Origin: Falsirhodobacter algicola
Lineage (GTDB): Bacteria; Pseudomonadota; Alphaproteobacteria; Rhodobacterales; Rhodobacteraceae
Direction of reading: 5' to 3'
NCBI RefSeq assembly: GCF_018279165.1
Contig: NZ_CP047289.1
Coordinates: 930,001 to 994,000, forward strand
DNA: 64,000 nt
The position numbers and the translations under genes were made by a program. The first letter of the stretch is position 1. Each line of letters opens with the position of its first letter. The notes under the pieces were generated by a model. It saw nothing but the letters and a program-made list of their open reading frames with translations, was not told the DNA's origin and searched no databases. This document shows, in pieces, positions 54,605 to 64,000 of this stretch.

Positions 54605-55723
54605 ATGATCCGGACCCTCCTCCTTCTGACACTCGGCGCGCTTCCGGCCCTTGGGCAAACGCCCGATCTGCCGGCCATCAGCGTCGTGCCCGTAGAGATG
54701 CAGCGGATGACCGAACGGGTCATCGCGTCCGGCCTTGTTCAGCCGGTGAACCGGATCGACCTCTATCCCCTGATCGACGGCCAACCCGTCGAGGCACTTC
54801 TGGCCGATCTTGGCGACCGGGTGGAGGTGGGCGCGGTTCTGGCGCGCCTGTCCACCGACGCGCTGGAATTGCAGCGCAGCCGGATCGTGGCGCAGCGTGC
54901 CTCGGCCGTCGCCTCCGTCGCCCAAGCGCGGGCGGGCCTTGCCGAGGCGCAGGCTGCCGAGGCCGAGGCACAGGGCGCCGCAAGCCGCGCCCGCGAACTC
55001 GCCGCCCGCAATGCCGCATCGGCCGCCACACTGGAACAGGCCCTTGCGAACGCCGCCTCCGCCACCGCGCGGGTCGAAAGCGCGCGCCAATCCATCGCCG
55101 CCGCCGAGGCCGAGGTTCAGGTCGCCGAGGCGCAATTGGCCGACCTCGATCTGCAGGTGGCGCGGGCCGAGGTGCGCGCCCCGCAATCCGGCCTCGTCAT
55201 CGAACGGAACGCGGTGGTCGGTGCCGTCTCCTCGGCCGGGGCAGCACCTATGTTCGTGCTGGCCGAGGACGGCGCGCTGGAACTGCGGGCCGAGGTTGCC
55301 GAGCCCGATCTTCTGCGGCTTCGCCCCGGCCAGCCCGCCCGCCTGACCACCGCCACCGGCGACACGATCGACGGAGAGGTTCGTCTGATCGAGCCGCAGA
55401 TCGACGCCGACACCCGCCTTGGCCATGTCCGCATCGCCGCCGCCGCGCCGCTGCTGCGCCCCGGCATGTTCCTTCGGGCCGCGATCGTCACGGCGGACCG
55501 CACGGCGCCCTCGCTTCCGCTGACGGCGGTCGGCATGGGGCCGGACGGGGCCTATGCGATGCAATCTGATGACGGCACGGTGCGCCGCCGCCCCGTGACG
55601 ACCGGGATCCGCGACACGGACCGGGTGGAGATCACCTCCGGTCTTGCGCCCGGCGACAAGGTGGTGGCGCGGGCCGGGGCCTTCGTGCGCGACGGGGATC
55701 GCATCGCGCCGGTGGACCCTTGA
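54605..55723 (+). CDS. RND efflux system periplasmic adaptor (membrane fusion protein)
   Basis: A 372-residue adaptor with a signal peptide (about 1-18), a lipoyl half-motif region (about 45-75), an Ala/Glu-rich coiled-coil hairpin (about 100-165), the second lipoyl half and a beta-barrel region. It links the inner-membrane pump encoded next to an outer-membrane channel. No TolC gene is nearby. The start at 54605 opens the signal peptide. The next gene starts one base after its stop. Confidence 0.9.
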   Translation: MIRTLLLLTLGALPALGQTPDLPAISVVPVEMQRMTERVIASGLVQPVNRIDLYPLIDGQPVEALLADLGDRVEVGAVLARLSTDALELQRSRIVAQRASAVASVAQARAGLAEAQAAEAEAQGAASRARELAARNAASAATLEQALANAASATARVESARQSIAAAEAEVQVAEAQLADLDLQVARAEVRAPQSGLVIERNAVVGAVSSAGAAPMFVLAEDGALELRAEVAEPDLLRLRPGQPARLTTATGDTIDGEVRLIEPQIDADTRLGHVRIAAAAPLLRPGMFLRAAIVTADRTAPSLPLTAVGMGPDGAYAMQSDDGTVRRRPVTTGIRDTDRVEITSGLAPGDKVVARAGAFVRDGDRIAPVDP

Positions 55724-55724
55724 G

Positions 55725-58700
55725 ATGAACATCTCCGCATGGGCGATCCGCAGCCCGATCGCGCCGATCCTTGCGTTCATCATCCTCGTCGTGCTGGGGC
55801 TACAGAGTTTCTCCTCCCTCCCCGTCACGCGCTTTCCGAACATCGACGTGCCCATCGTGGCCGTCACCGTTGCGCAGGACGGCGCCGCCCCCGGCGAGAT
55901 GGAGCAGCAGATCACCCAAGAGGTGGAGGATGCCGTCGCGGGCATTCCGGGGATCGAGGATCTGATCTCCACCGTGACGGATGGCCAAAGCCGCACCGTC
56001 ATCCGGTTCGAGATGAATGTGCCGACCGATCGCGCGGTGCAGGACGTGAAGGACCGCATCGACCGCATCCGCACCAACCTGCCCGCCGATATCGAGACGC
56101 CCATCGTCAACCGCGTGGATGTGGAGGGGCAGGCGATCCTGACCTATGCCGTGTCGGACCCGGCGCTGACGCTGGCGGAACTGTCGCGCCTCGTGGATGA
56201 CACGATCCGCCGCGCCCTTCAGGGGCAAAGCGGCGTCGGTCAGGTGGATCGTTTCGGAGGTGCCGACCGCGAGGTGCAGGTGACGCTCGATCCCGTGCGG
56301 CTGGACGGTTTCGGGATCACGGCGGCCGAGGTCAGCGATCAGCTTGCCGCCTCCAACGCCGATCTGGGCGGCGGGCGGGCCGAGCTTGCGGGCGGCGAAC
56401 AGACGATCCGAGCCCTTGGCGATGCGGGCGATGTGGCGCAACTGGCGGCGACGATGATCGCCCTGCCGACGGGCGGCTTCGTGCGCCTTCGGGATCTGGG
56501 GCATGTGGAGGATACTCATGCCGAGCTGCGATCCTTCTCGAAGATCGACGGGCAACCCGTTGTGACCTTTTCGGTTTTCCGCGCGCAGGGGGCGTCCGAG
56601 GTCTCGGTGGACCGGACCGTGGAAACCACCTTGGCCCGGATCGAGGCGGAGCATCCGACCCTGCGGATCGTCAAGGTCGACGACATGGTTGACTACACCT
56701 ACAGCAATTACGAAACCGCGCTGCACACCCTGGTGGAGGGGGCGGTTCTGGCCGTCCTCGTGGTGCTGGCCTTTCTGCGCAACTGGCGCGCGACGGCGAT
56801 CGCGGCGGTCGCGCTGCCGCTCTCGGCGATCCCGACCTTCTGGGCGATGGATCTGCTTGGATTCTCGCTGAACCTCGTCAGCTTCCTTGCGATCACGCTT
56901 GCGACCGGCATCCTCGTCGATGATGCGATCGTGGAGGTGGAGAACATCGCCCGCCACATGCGCATGGGCAAGACGCCCTACCGCGCCGCGATCGACGCCG
57001 CGGACGAGATCGGCCTTGCCGTCATCGCGACCACGCTGACCATCGTCGCCGTCTTTGCCCCAGTGTCGTTCATGCCCGGCATTCCGGGGCAGTATTTCCG
57101 CCAGTTCGGGCTGACGGTGGCGATTGCGGTGCTGTTTTCGCTGCTGGTGGCGCGGCTGATCACGCCGATGATGGCCGCCTATCTGATGCGCCCCTCCGAC
57201 AGCCATGCCGAGGCGGAGCGGGATGGCCCGATCATGCGCGCCTATCTGCGGACGATCCACGTCACGCTGCGCTGGCGCTATTCGACGATGATCGGGGCGG
57301 TGGGCGTGCTGCTCGTCTCCGTGCATTTCATGCTGCAGATCCCCGGCAGCTTCATGCCGCCCGAGGATGTGGGCCGTATTCCCATCAGCGTGGAACTGCC
57401 CCCCGGCAGCGCCCTTGCCGATACCGAGGCCGCGACCGACCGTATCACGGACGACATCGCGGCGGTGGACGGGGTGCGCGCGGTCTTCGTCTTGGGCGGC
57501 TCTTCCCCGACGGGGGATCTGGCGGTGCGGCGCGCCTCCGTGACGGTGCTGCTCGATCCCTTGGCGGATGGGCTGATGGACCGGCTCTATCGGCTGGTGC
57601 CGGGACTGCCGCACCTCCTTCCCGTTCCGGACGGTCGCCTGCGTCCGCAGGCCGCGATCGAGACGGAGATCTTCGCCCGCATTGCCCGCATCCCCGACCT
57701 GCGCGCCTTCAAGCTGAACGACCGTGGGGAACGGGATGTGTCCTTCTCGGTTCTCGCCGAGGATCAGGATTCGCTGAACGAGGCCGTGGCCCGGCTGGAG
57801 GCCGCACTGCGGGCGGAACCGGCGCTGGCCGATGTCGCCTCCGAAGGGGCGCTGCCCCGGCCCGAAGTGCATATCCGCCCCCGACCCGACGAAGCCGCCC
57901 GCCTTGGCGTGACCGCGAGCGCGATCGCCCAAACGGTCCGCGTGGCCACCTTGGGCGATTTCGACGCGCGCCTTGCGGAAATCTCCTTGGATGACCGGCA
58001 GGTGCCGATCCGCCTGCGCCTGCCCGATGCGGTGCGCGGCGATCTGGCCGCGCTGGCGGCGCTGCGGGTGCCGGCCCGGTCCGGCAGCGTACCGCTGAAT
58101 ACGGTGGCCGACATCGCCGTCGGCCAAGGCCCCGCCGAAGTGGACCGCTTCGACCGCCAGCGCCGCGCCGTGATCGGCGCGAACCTGCCCGAAGGGGTCG
58201 CCCTCGGCACCGCAACCGAGCGGTTCCGCGCCGTCGCCCAAGCCGTGGACCTGCCGCCCGGCGTCCGCCTTCTGGAGGCGGGCGATGCCGAGGTGCAGGC
58301 CGATCTGCAACAAAGCTTCGTCAATGCCATGATCATGGGCCTGATGCTGGTGCTTGCGGTGCTGATCCTGCTGTTCCGCTCGGTCGTGCAGCCCTTGACG
58401 ATCCTGCTGTCCCTGCCGCTGGCGGTGGGGGGCGTGGCGGCGGCGTTGATCCTGACGGGGTCGGCCCTGTCGATGCCCGTGCTGATCGGCATTCTGATGT
58501 TGATGGGGATCGTGACGAAGAACGCGATCCTGCTGATCGATTTCGCTATCGAGATGAAGGCCGCGGGCATGGACCGCCTGAAGGCCGTGATGGAGGCGGG
58601 CCACAAACGCGCCCGCCCCATCGTGATGACCTCCATCGCGATGTCGGCGGGAATGCTACCCTCGGCACTTGGCGTGGGGGCCGGCGGCTCCTTCCGCTCG

Positions 58701-58910
58701 CCCATGGCGGTTGCGGTGATCGGCGGGATCATCATGTCCACCGTGCTGAGCCTCGTGGTCGTGCCGTCGTTCTTCCTGATCATGGACGATCTGTCGCGGC
58801 TTCTGACCCGCATCTTCGCCCCCATCATCGGCCCGCGCGAGGAAGAGCCCGAGGATGACCTCAGGGCAAGGATGACGGCGCTGGAGGGGCGCCTTCCGCC
58901 GGAAGACTAG
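55725..58910 (+). CDS. RND-family efflux pump, inner-membrane transporter
   Basis: A 1061-residue AcrB-type hydrophobe/amphiphile exporter with twelve TM helices, two large periplasmic loops and the TM4 aspartates of the proton relay in ATGILVDDAIVEVENIA. The C-terminal signature LMGIVTKNAILLIDFAIEM is intact. The substrate is unknown. Its last 50 bases overlap the convergent DUF1499 gene. Confidence 0.95.
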   Translation: MNISAWAIRSPIAPILAFIILVVLGLQSFSSLPVTRFPNIDVPIVAVTVAQDGAAPGEMEQQITQEVEDAVAGIPGIEDLISTVTDGQSRTVIRFEMNVPTDRAVQDVKDRIDRIRTNLPADIETPIVNRVDVEGQAILTYAVSDPALTLAELSRLVDDTIRRALQGQSGVGQVDRFGGADREVQVTLDPVRLDGFGITAAEVSDQLAASNADLGGGRAELAGGEQTIRALGDAGDVAQLAATMIALPTGGFVRLRDLGHVEDTHAELRSFSKIDGQPVVTFSVFRAQGASEVSVDRTVETTLARIEAEHPTLRIVKVDDMVDYTYSNYETALHTLVEGAVLAVLVVLAFLRNWRATAIAAVALPLSAIPTFWAMDLLGFSLNLVSFLAITLATGILVDDAIVEVENIARHMRMGKTPYRAAIDAADEIGLAVIATTLTIVAVFAPVSFMPGIPGQYFRQFGLTVAIAVLFSLLVARLITPMMAAYLMRPSDSHAEAERDGPIMRAYLRTIHVTLRWRYSTMIGAVGVLLVSVHFMLQIPGSFMPPEDVGRIPISVELPPGSALADTEAATDRITDDIAAVDGVRAVFVLGGSSPTGDLAVRRASVTVLLDPLADGLMDRLYRLVPGLPHLLPVPDGRLRPQAAIETEIFARIARIPDLRAFKLNDRGERDVSFSVLAEDQDSLNEAVARLEAALRAEPALADVASEGALPRPEVHIRPRPDEAARLGVTASAIAQTVRVATLGDFDARLAEISLDDRQVPIRLRLPDAVRGDLAALAALRVPARSGSVPLNTVADIAVGQGPAEVDRFDRQRRAVIGANLPEGVALGTATERFRAVAQAVDLPPGVRLLEAGDAEVQADLQQSFVNAMIMGLMLVLAVLILLFRSVVQPLTILLSLPLAVGGVAAALILTGSALSMPVLIGILMLMGIVTKNAILLIDFAIEMKAAGMDRLKAVMEAGHKRARPIVMTSIAMSAGMLPSALGVGAGGSFRSPMAVAVIGGIIMSTVLSLVVVPSFFLIMDDLSRLLTRIFAPIIGPREEEPEDDLRARMTALEGRLPPED

Positions 58911-59340
58911 ATTGAAGGGTGGCGATCCACCCCTCTGCCCGCGCCCGTTCAGCCGCCGGAAGCGACGGCAGGAAGCGCGCCCGTACGAAGACCGTCATCC
59001 GGGTGCCGCCTTCCGCCGGGCGCAGGCGGACCGAGGTGAAGGTCGGCAGGCCCAGCAGCGCCGAACGGGTGATCCATGTGCGATGGAACCCTTCGCCCGC
59101 GAAGGGCGCGGTGCGCGGGGTGTGGCGGGCGACCGCCTCCAGCCGCGCGGCCACCTGATCGGGCGGGACCGGCAGGAACACCCCCTCCCCGCGCAGCAGC
59201 ATGTGGTTCGGGCGCGCGGGCCTGCGGACGGTGTCGGGGTCCACATGCCATTCGTGGGAATCCGACGGCGCATAACGCAGAAAGGCCCAGAGCACGGCCA
59301 CCGCCACGGCAAGCAGGGTCAGAACGTCCGCGAAACTCAT
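58861..59340 (-). CDS. DUF1499 family membrane-anchored protein
   Basis: A 159-residue protein with one N-terminal membrane helix (about residues 5-23) and a soluble DUF1499 domain (about 36-155, including RPARPNHMLL and HRTWITRSALLGLPTFTSV). The function is unknown. The last 50 bases overlap the RND gene tail to tail. Confidence 0.78.
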   Translation of the reverse strand: MSFADVLTLLAVAVAVLWAFLRYAPSDSHEWHVDPDTVRRPARPNHMLLRGEGVFLPVPPDQVAARLEAVARHTPRTAPFAGEGFHRTWITRSALLGLPTFTSVRLRPAEGGTRMTVFVRARFLPSLPAAERARAEGWIATLQSSLPAEGAPPAPSSLP

Positions 59341-59401
59341 CTGCGATCTCCATCGACGTGAAAGGCGGATATAGGTGTCCCGCCCCTATCGCCAAAGGCC
59401 G

Positions 59402-62095
59402 TCAGGCGACCTGCGCCATCGAGGCATCGAGGATTCCCGGCCGACCGAGCAGATAGCCCTGCGCCTCGTCGCACCCTTCGGCCCGCAGCAGATCCAGTTG
59501 CGCCAGCGTTTCGACCCCTTCGGCCAGCACCGGCACCTCCAGACTACGGCCAAGGGCAAGGATCGCGCGGATGATCGCCTTGCACTGCGCGTCCGTCTCC
59601 ACCTCGCGGACGAAGCTGCGATCCAGCTTGATCTTGTCGAAGGGGAAGGACCGCAGCGTATCGAGCGAGGAATAGCCCGTCCCGAAATCGTCGATCGCGA
59701 TCGACACGCCAAGCGCCTTGATCTGCGTCAGCATCTGCAAGGCCCGCGCCTTGTCGGAGATGATCGTCGTTTCGGTCACCTCCAACTCCAACCGACTAGG
59801 ATCGAGGCCCGTCTCCTCGAGGATGTCACGCAGTTGCGCCACGAAGCGCGAGTTCACCAGCTGCACCGGCGACAGGTTCACCGCGATGCGATGTCCGTTG
59901 CACCACCGCGCCGCCTGTGCACAGGCGCGGCGCAGCACCCATTCGCCGATGCCGATGATGGCGCCGCATTCCTCGGCCACCGGAATGAAATCGGCCGGAG
60001 AGATGGGGCCGCGTTCGGGATGGGTCCAGCGCAGCAGCACCTCGTAGCCGGTCGTCTGCCCGGTGCTGACCGATTTCTGGATCTGGTGATGCAGGTACAT
60101 CTCATCCCGCTCCACCGCGTGCCACAGATCGCGGGCCATGTTGCGCCGGTCGCGCGAGGCTTCGTCCATCTGGGATTCGTAGAAGCACACCTTCTCCGAC
60201 AGGCTGGCCTTGGCGCGGTACATCGCCATATCGGCATTGTTGATCAGCTTGTCGAAATCCATGCCGTCGAAGGGCGCAACGGCGATGCCGATGCTGGCCC
60301 CGACCGAAAGCTCGTGCTGCTCGATCGTCAGGCTTTGGCAGATCGCCTCCATCAGACGGTCGGTGAAAGCCGTCAGATCCGCCATGTCGGTGAACTGCTT
60401 GTAGGCCGCGAATTCGTCGCCGCCGAACCGGGCGACGAACTCCCCCTCCCCCAGAAGGGCGTTCATGCGGTTCGCCACGGTCATCAGCACCTCATCGCCG
60501 ATGGCATGGCCCATGTGATCGTTGATCTCCTTGAAACGGTCGAGGTCGATGCCGACTACGGCTAGGCGCGCGCTCGTATCCTCCTCCAGCGCGTCGAGCG
60601 TCCATTCGATATGCTCGGCAAAGCTGGTGCGGTTCGGTAGGCCGGTCAGCGCGTCATGCCGGGCCATGTGGATGATCTGCCGGGCGGTGCGCGTCCGTTC
60701 GGACACATCCTCGAACGTGCTGACCCAACCGCCCGCCGGCACGGGGCGGTGCACGATCTGCACGCTGCGCCCATCATGCAGTTCGGCCAGAAGCTCGGCG
60801 TTCTGACGCTTGCGCCAATGGCGCGGCGCCTCCCCATCGACGGAGGCGACGCTTTGCATCAGCGCCCCTTCCAGCACGGGAAGATCCAGCTGCGCCGCCG
60901 GGGACAGGCCGAACATCTCGCACAGGCGGGCATTGTGCAGGACCAGCGTTCCATCGGCATCGAACAGGACGATCCCTTGGCTCATATTCTCCAGCGCCAG
61001 GTGCAGATCGCGGCGGATGCGGGCGATCAGTTCGGCATCCGCGCGGCGGGCCTTCTCGATCCGGACTTGGCTGCGCAGATCGCGCAGGGCGATCGCCTGC
61101 GCCACCCCCACCTCCAACGCGACGAGGCGCATCGTGGCCTCGACCGGGATCATCTCACCGCCGCGGCTGCGGCATGCGACATGCTGCGGGTCCTGAAGGT
61201 TTCCCGCCAGCTTCTGGATGTCATCCGCCGTCATCGCGGTGGTCAGTTCCATCCCCGCCTCCATCCCGGTCAGCGCGCGGAAGGCGGCGTTCGTGTTGAT
61301 GATCCGCCCCTCCAGCACGATCAGAAGGCCCTCTTGGGTGACATCGGCCAGCTCGCGCAGGCGGCGCTCCTCCACCTCGGCGCGGCGGCGGTCGCGTTCG
61401 TCGAGGAACAGCACGAGGATCGGGATCAGCAAGATGATCAGCGCCGCGATCCCGATGGCAAGGCCCAGTTCCGCCGGTGACAGCGTTCCCGCCACCCCCA
61501 CCGAAAAGCAGGCCGACATGTCCATCGCCCGTATCCCGGTGAAATGCAGCGCGACGATCGACAGCGCCATGACCGCCCCGCCCCCAGCAAGGGCCACCGA
61601 CCCGTCGCGACTGGCGGCGATGCGGAAGGCCAGCGCGCTGAGCGCCATACCCGCCAGAACGGAGGCAAGGACGAGCGCCTCGTCCCAGCCGATCAGCCCG
61701 CCATGCAGCATGGCCGTCACGCCGGTGTAATGCATCGTCGCCGTGACGCAGCCGAGGAACGCCCCCGACAGCAGCGGGCGGCATTTGGCGTAATGCACCG
61801 CGATCGACGTGCCGGCGCAGGCGATCACCAGCGACAGCAGCGTCTGCCCCGGATCATAGCGCACGGCAAAGCCCGGCATGAAGGACAGCATGGCGATGAA
61901 ATGCGTCGCCCAGACGCCGAGGCCCACGCTGATGCCCGCCAGCAGCGTCCATTTGCGCCGCGCCCTGCCCCCCGCACGGGCCGAGCGGCGGATGAGCGAC
62001 ACCCCCACCAACGAGGATAGGACGCAGACGATCACCGCGATCGCCACAGTCCGAAGATCATGCTGCGGAACAAGATACCAAGAAGCGAATGACAT
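59402..62095 (-). CDS. MHYT-PAS-GGDEF-EAL cyclic-di-GMP signalling protein
   Basis: An 897-residue inner-membrane protein. Order: MHYT sensor with seven helices (about 10-235, three motifs ATHFIAML, MHYTGVTAM and LHFTGIRAM that may bind a metal or gas), a PAS domain (about 250-345), a second PAS-like domain (about 365-470), a GGDEF cyclase (472-635) with intact GGDEF at 558-562, and an EAL phosphodiesterase (about 650-890) whose signature is EVL (685-687). Other catalytic residues (NLSPVQ, ELEVTETT, DDFGTGYSS, EGVET) are kept, so both activities are plausible. The start at 62095 is taken over 62131 because it begins the first helix. Confidence 0.92.
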   Translation of the reverse strand: MSFASWYLVPQHDLRTVAIAVIVCVLSSLVGVSLIRRSARAGGRARRKWTLLAGISVGLGVWATHFIAMLSFMPGFAVRYDPGQTLLSLVIACAGTSIAVHYAKCRPLLSGAFLGCVTATMHYTGVTAMLHGGLIGWDEALVLASVLAGMALSALAFRIAASRDGSVALAGGGAVMALSIVALHFTGIRAMDMSACFSVGVAGTLSPAELGLAIGIAALIILLIPILVLFLDERDRRRAEVEERRLRELADVTQEGLLIVLEGRIINTNAAFRALTGMEAGMELTTAMTADDIQKLAGNLQDPQHVACRSRGGEMIPVEATMRLVALEVGVAQAIALRDLRSQVRIEKARRADAELIARIRRDLHLALENMSQGIVLFDADGTLVLHNARLCEMFGLSPAAQLDLPVLEGALMQSVASVDGEAPRHWRKRQNAELLAELHDGRSVQIVHRPVPAGGWVSTFEDVSERTRTARQIIHMARHDALTGLPNRTSFAEHIEWTLDALEEDTSARLAVVGIDLDRFKEINDHMGHAIGDEVLMTVANRMNALLGEGEFVARFGGDEFAAYKQFTDMADLTAFTDRLMEAICQSLTIEQHELSVGASIGIAVAPFDGMDFDKLINNADMAMYRAKASLSEKVCFYESQMDEASRDRRNMARDLWHAVERDEMYLHHQIQKSVSTGQTTGYEVLLRWTHPERGPISPADFIPVAEECGAIIGIGEWVLRRACAQAARWCNGHRIAVNLSPVQLVNSRFVAQLRDILEETGLDPSRLELEVTETTIISDKARALQMLTQIKALGVSIAIDDFGTGYSSLDTLRSFPFDKIKLDRSFVREVETDAQCKAIIRAILALGRSLEVPVLAEGVETLAQLDLLRAEGCDEAQGYLLGRPGILDASMAQVA

Positions 62096-62202
62096 GATAA
62101 ACCCACCTTGCGTCCGGGCGAAGGTGCCCACAAAAGGTGAACGGCATCTTTAGGCATCGCCCGGTCAGCCCGCCGATGTCCTTACAAGTTTAGGAGCTTT
62201 GC

Positions 62203-62520
62203 ATGATCGTCATCTATGGGATCAAGACCTGCGACACCTGCCGCAAGGCCGTGAAGGCGCTGGACGGGGCAGAGCTGCGCGACATCCGCGTCGATCCGCT
62301 TTCGCCGCAGGAACGCGCGGAGTTCATCGGGACATTCGGCGCCGCGCTGATCAATCGCAGTTCGGCCACATGGCGCGCCTTGTCCGAAGAGGACCGCGCC
62401 CTGCCCGAGGCGGAGCTACTGGAACGGCACCCCACGGTGATGAAGCGGCCCGTGATCCGCAGCGGCGATGCGCTGCATCTCGGCTGGTCGAAAGATGTGC
62501 AGGCGGCGCTGCTGCCCTAA
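62203..62520 (+). CDS. ArsC/Spx-family reductase-like protein
   Basis: A 105-residue thioredoxin-fold protein with the CDTCRKAVKAL motif (C11 and C14) and the RPVIRSGD end, as in the YffB/Spx-ArsC family. Whether it reduces arsenate is doubtful in the absence of other ars genes. Its last four bases overlap the convergent purN. Confidence 0.86.
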   Translation: MIVIYGIKTCDTCRKAVKALDGAELRDIRVDPLSPQERAEFIGTFGAALINRSSATWRALSEEDRALPEAELLERHPTVMKRPVIRSGDALHLGWSKDVQAALLP

Positions 62521-63083
62521 CCGCCGGCAAAGCGGCGCAGGCAGGCGGGGTAGAGCCGATGCTCCTCCGCCAGCACGCGCGCGGCGAGGGTGTCCGCCGT
62601 GTCGCCCGGAAGGACCGGCACCCGCGCCTGCCCAAGGATCGGGCCGTCATCCAGCACCGCCGTCACCTCGTGCACGGTGCAGCCGGCCTCGGCATCGCCG
62701 GCCTCCAGCGCGCGCTGATGGGTGTGAAGGCCCGGATATTTCGGCAAGAGCGAGGGATGGATGTTCAGCATCCGCCCCTCGAACCGCTGCACGAAGGCCG
62801 GGGTCAGCACGCGCATGAACCCGGCAAGGCACAGGATGTCCGGTTCGGCCCGCAGGATCGGCTCCAGCAGGGCCGCCTCGAAGGCCGCGCGATCGCCGCG
62901 GAAGGGCCGGTGATCGACGGCGGCCGTGGCGATCCCCATCTCCGCCGCCTTCTCCAGCCCGCTGGCTTGCGGGTCGTTGGAGGCGACGAGCACCGGGCGC
63001 GCCGGGTGATCCCCCGTCATGCTGCGCGCAAGCGCCAGCATGTTGGACCCGCCGCCCGAGATGAGGATCGCGACGCGTTTCAC
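62517..63083 (-). CDS. purN: Phosphoribosylglycinamide formyltransferase PurN
   Basis: PurN transfers a formyl group from 10-formyltetrahydrofolate to GAR in de novo purine synthesis. The 188-residue enzyme shows [10 protein letters not shown], the catalytic [20 protein letters not shown] (Asn, His) and the catalytic Asp in [15 protein letters not shown]. It starts with GTG, overlapping the purM stop by four bases, the usual purM-purN coupling. Confidence 0.96.
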   Translation of the reverse strand: MKRVAILISGGGSNMLALARSMTGDHPARPVLVASNDPQASGLEKAAEMGIATAAVDHRPFRGDRAAFEAALLEPILRAEPDILCLAGFMRVLTPAFVQRFEGRMLNIHPSLLPKYPGLHTHQRALEAGDAEAGCTVHEVTAVLDDGPILGQARVPVLPGDTADTLAARVLAEEHRLYPACLRRFAGG

Positions 63084-64000
63084 AGAAGGCGGCCCTCATA
63101 GGCGACGCCGCTGCCCGCCTCGATCCGGCCAAGGCGCGTCACGCTCTCCCCCTCGGCGGTCAGCAGCGCCTCCAGCGCGTCGGCGCGCTCGGCGCTGACG
63201 GATAGGATCATGCCGATGCCGCAGTTGAACGTCTTTAGCAGCTCCGCCTCGGCCATGCCCGCCGTTTCGGCCAGCCAGCGGAACACGGGCGGCAGCGTCC
63301 ATGCACCAAGGTCGATCCGTGCGCCAAGGCCCTCGGGCAGGACGCGCGGCAGGTTCTCGGTCAGGCCGCCGCCGGTGATATGGGCCAGCGCATGCACGCC
63401 GCCCGCCCGGATCGCCGCCAGCGAGGGTTTGACATAGAGGCGTGTCGGCACCAGCAGCGCCTGCCCCAGCGTTCCCTCTGCAAAGGGGGCCGGTGCGTCC
63501 CACGCAAGGCCCGAGAGTTCCACCACCTTGCGCACGAAGGAATAGCCGTTGGAATGCACCCCGTCCGACGAAAGGCCCAAAAGCACATCGCCCTCGACCA
63601 CGCCGTCCGGCAGGGCCGTCCCACGCTCCATCGCGCCGACGGCAAAGCCCGCAAGGTCGAAATCGCCCTTGTGATACATGCCCGGCATTTCCGCCGTCTC
63701 ACCGCCCACGAGCGCACAACCCGACGCTTCGCAGCCCGAGGCGATGCCCTCGACGATCCGCGTCGCCTGATCGACATCCAGCTTGCCCGTGGCGAAGTAG
63801 TCGAGGAAGAACAGCGGCTCCGCCCCTTGGCAGACCAGATCGTTGACGCACATCGCCACGAGGTCGATCCCGATCGTATCCACCACGCCGGTATCGATGG
63901 CGATGCGCAGCTTGGTGCCCACGCCGTCCGTCGCCGCCACGAGGATGGGATCGGAATAGCCCGCCGCCTTCAGATCGAACAGCGCGCCGAAGCCGCCAAG
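63080..64000 (-). CDS. purM: Phosphoribosylformylglycinamidine cyclo-ligase PurM (3' part)
   Basis: PurM closes the imidazole ring (FGAM to AIR) with ATP. The visible 306 residues run from [15 protein letters not shown], in frame at the right edge, through the [22 protein letters not shown] and [13 protein letters not shown] motifs to the stop. The 5' end lies beyond the window. Confidence 0.95.
   Translation of the reverse strand, partial: LGGFGALFDLKAAGYSDPILVAATDGVGTKLRIAIDTGVVDTIGIDLVAMCVNDLVCQGAEPLFFLDYFATGKLDVDQATRIVEGIASGCEASGCALVGGETAEMPGMYHKGDFDLAGFAVGAMERGTALPDGVVEGDVLLGLSSDGVHSNGYSFVRKVVELSGLAWDAPAPFAEGTLGQALLVPTRLYVKPSLAAIRAGGVHALAHITGGGLTENLPRVLPEGLGARIDLGAWTLPPVFRWLAETAGMAEAELLKTFNCGIGMILSVSAERADALEALLTAEGESVTRLGRIEAGSGVAYEGRLL

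Noticed and set aside
55800-58604. Minus-strand open frame of about 934 codons
   Set aside because: It is the shadow of the RND transporter. Composition is dominated by His, Arg, Asp and Gln.
62203-62520. Arsenic resistance function
   Set aside because: The ArsC-like fold alone is not evidence for arsenate reduction, since no ars operator, regulator or exporter is nearby.

Overview
The window is a high-GC chromosomal segment of an alphaproteobacterium, almost certainly a member of the Rhodobacterales (Rhodobacteraceae). The evidence is the order lptG-lptD-surA-pdxA-rsmA, prmC-prfA next to a Mth938-like gene and secF-secD-yajC, a PraR-type regulator, DUF4167, DUF2927 and DUF3618 proteins, and TRAP and peptide ABC transporters. 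It is a patchwork of core housekeeping genes and accessory metabolic islands. No transposase, integrase, phage block, rRNA or CRISPR array was seen. One tRNA (Ser, TGA anticodon) is present.

Layout. 1-5.7 kb: outer-membrane biogenesis (LptG end, LptD, SurA-like chaperone), vitamin B6 (pdxA) and 16S rRNA dimethylation (rsmA). 5.8-11.9 kb, minus strand: DUF4167 protein, prmC/prfA translation termination pair, Mth938-like protein, and the SecDF-YajC translocase. 12-14.6 kb: serS, a lytic transglycosylase and ssb. 14.7-16.6 kb: a secreted RTX repeat protein. 16.7-22 kb: an oligopeptide-type ABC operon. 22-25.2 kb: a compact envelope/stress locus with several very small genes and dps, carrying four matches to the alphaproteobacterial general-stress (EcfG) promoter. 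25.2-36.1 kb: mixed housekeeping genes (glutaredoxin-MauE fusion, rpmG, Bax-inhibitor family, PraR-like regulator, inositol-phosphatase family, telA/xpaC-like locus with a 27-residue membrane peptide, rluB-like, tadA, purC). 36.1-43.2 kb: tRNA-Ser, then a LysR regulator divergent from a pyroglutamyl-peptidase plus dipeptide ABC operon. 43.2-46.9 kb: urease genes ureD-A-(hupE)-B-C without ureE, F or G. 46.9-54.4 kb: a divergent cluster best read as sulfoquinovose catabolism by the sulfolytic monooxygenase route. 54.6-58.9 kb: an RND efflux pair. 58.9-64 kb: DUF1499, an MHYT-PAS-GGDEF-EAL protein, an ArsC-like reductase, purN and the 3' part of purM.

The most interesting system is at 46.9-54.4 kb. 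A GntR regulator and a Gfo/Idh/MocA-family protein are transcribed away from an LLM-family flavin monooxygenase, an aldo-keto reductase, a flavin reductase and a complete three-gene TRAP transporter. The monooxygenase, reductase and flavin-reductase set matches the SmoC-SmoB-SmoA pathway, in which sulfoquinovose is desulfonated to 6-oxo-glucose and then reduced to glucose. The Gfo/Idh/MocA protein is a candidate for the NAD-dependent (oxidoreductive) sulfoquinovosidase family, which would replace the classical glycosidase. The TRAP system would replace the ABC importer. This assignment is inference from family membership and gene order and has not been tested here.
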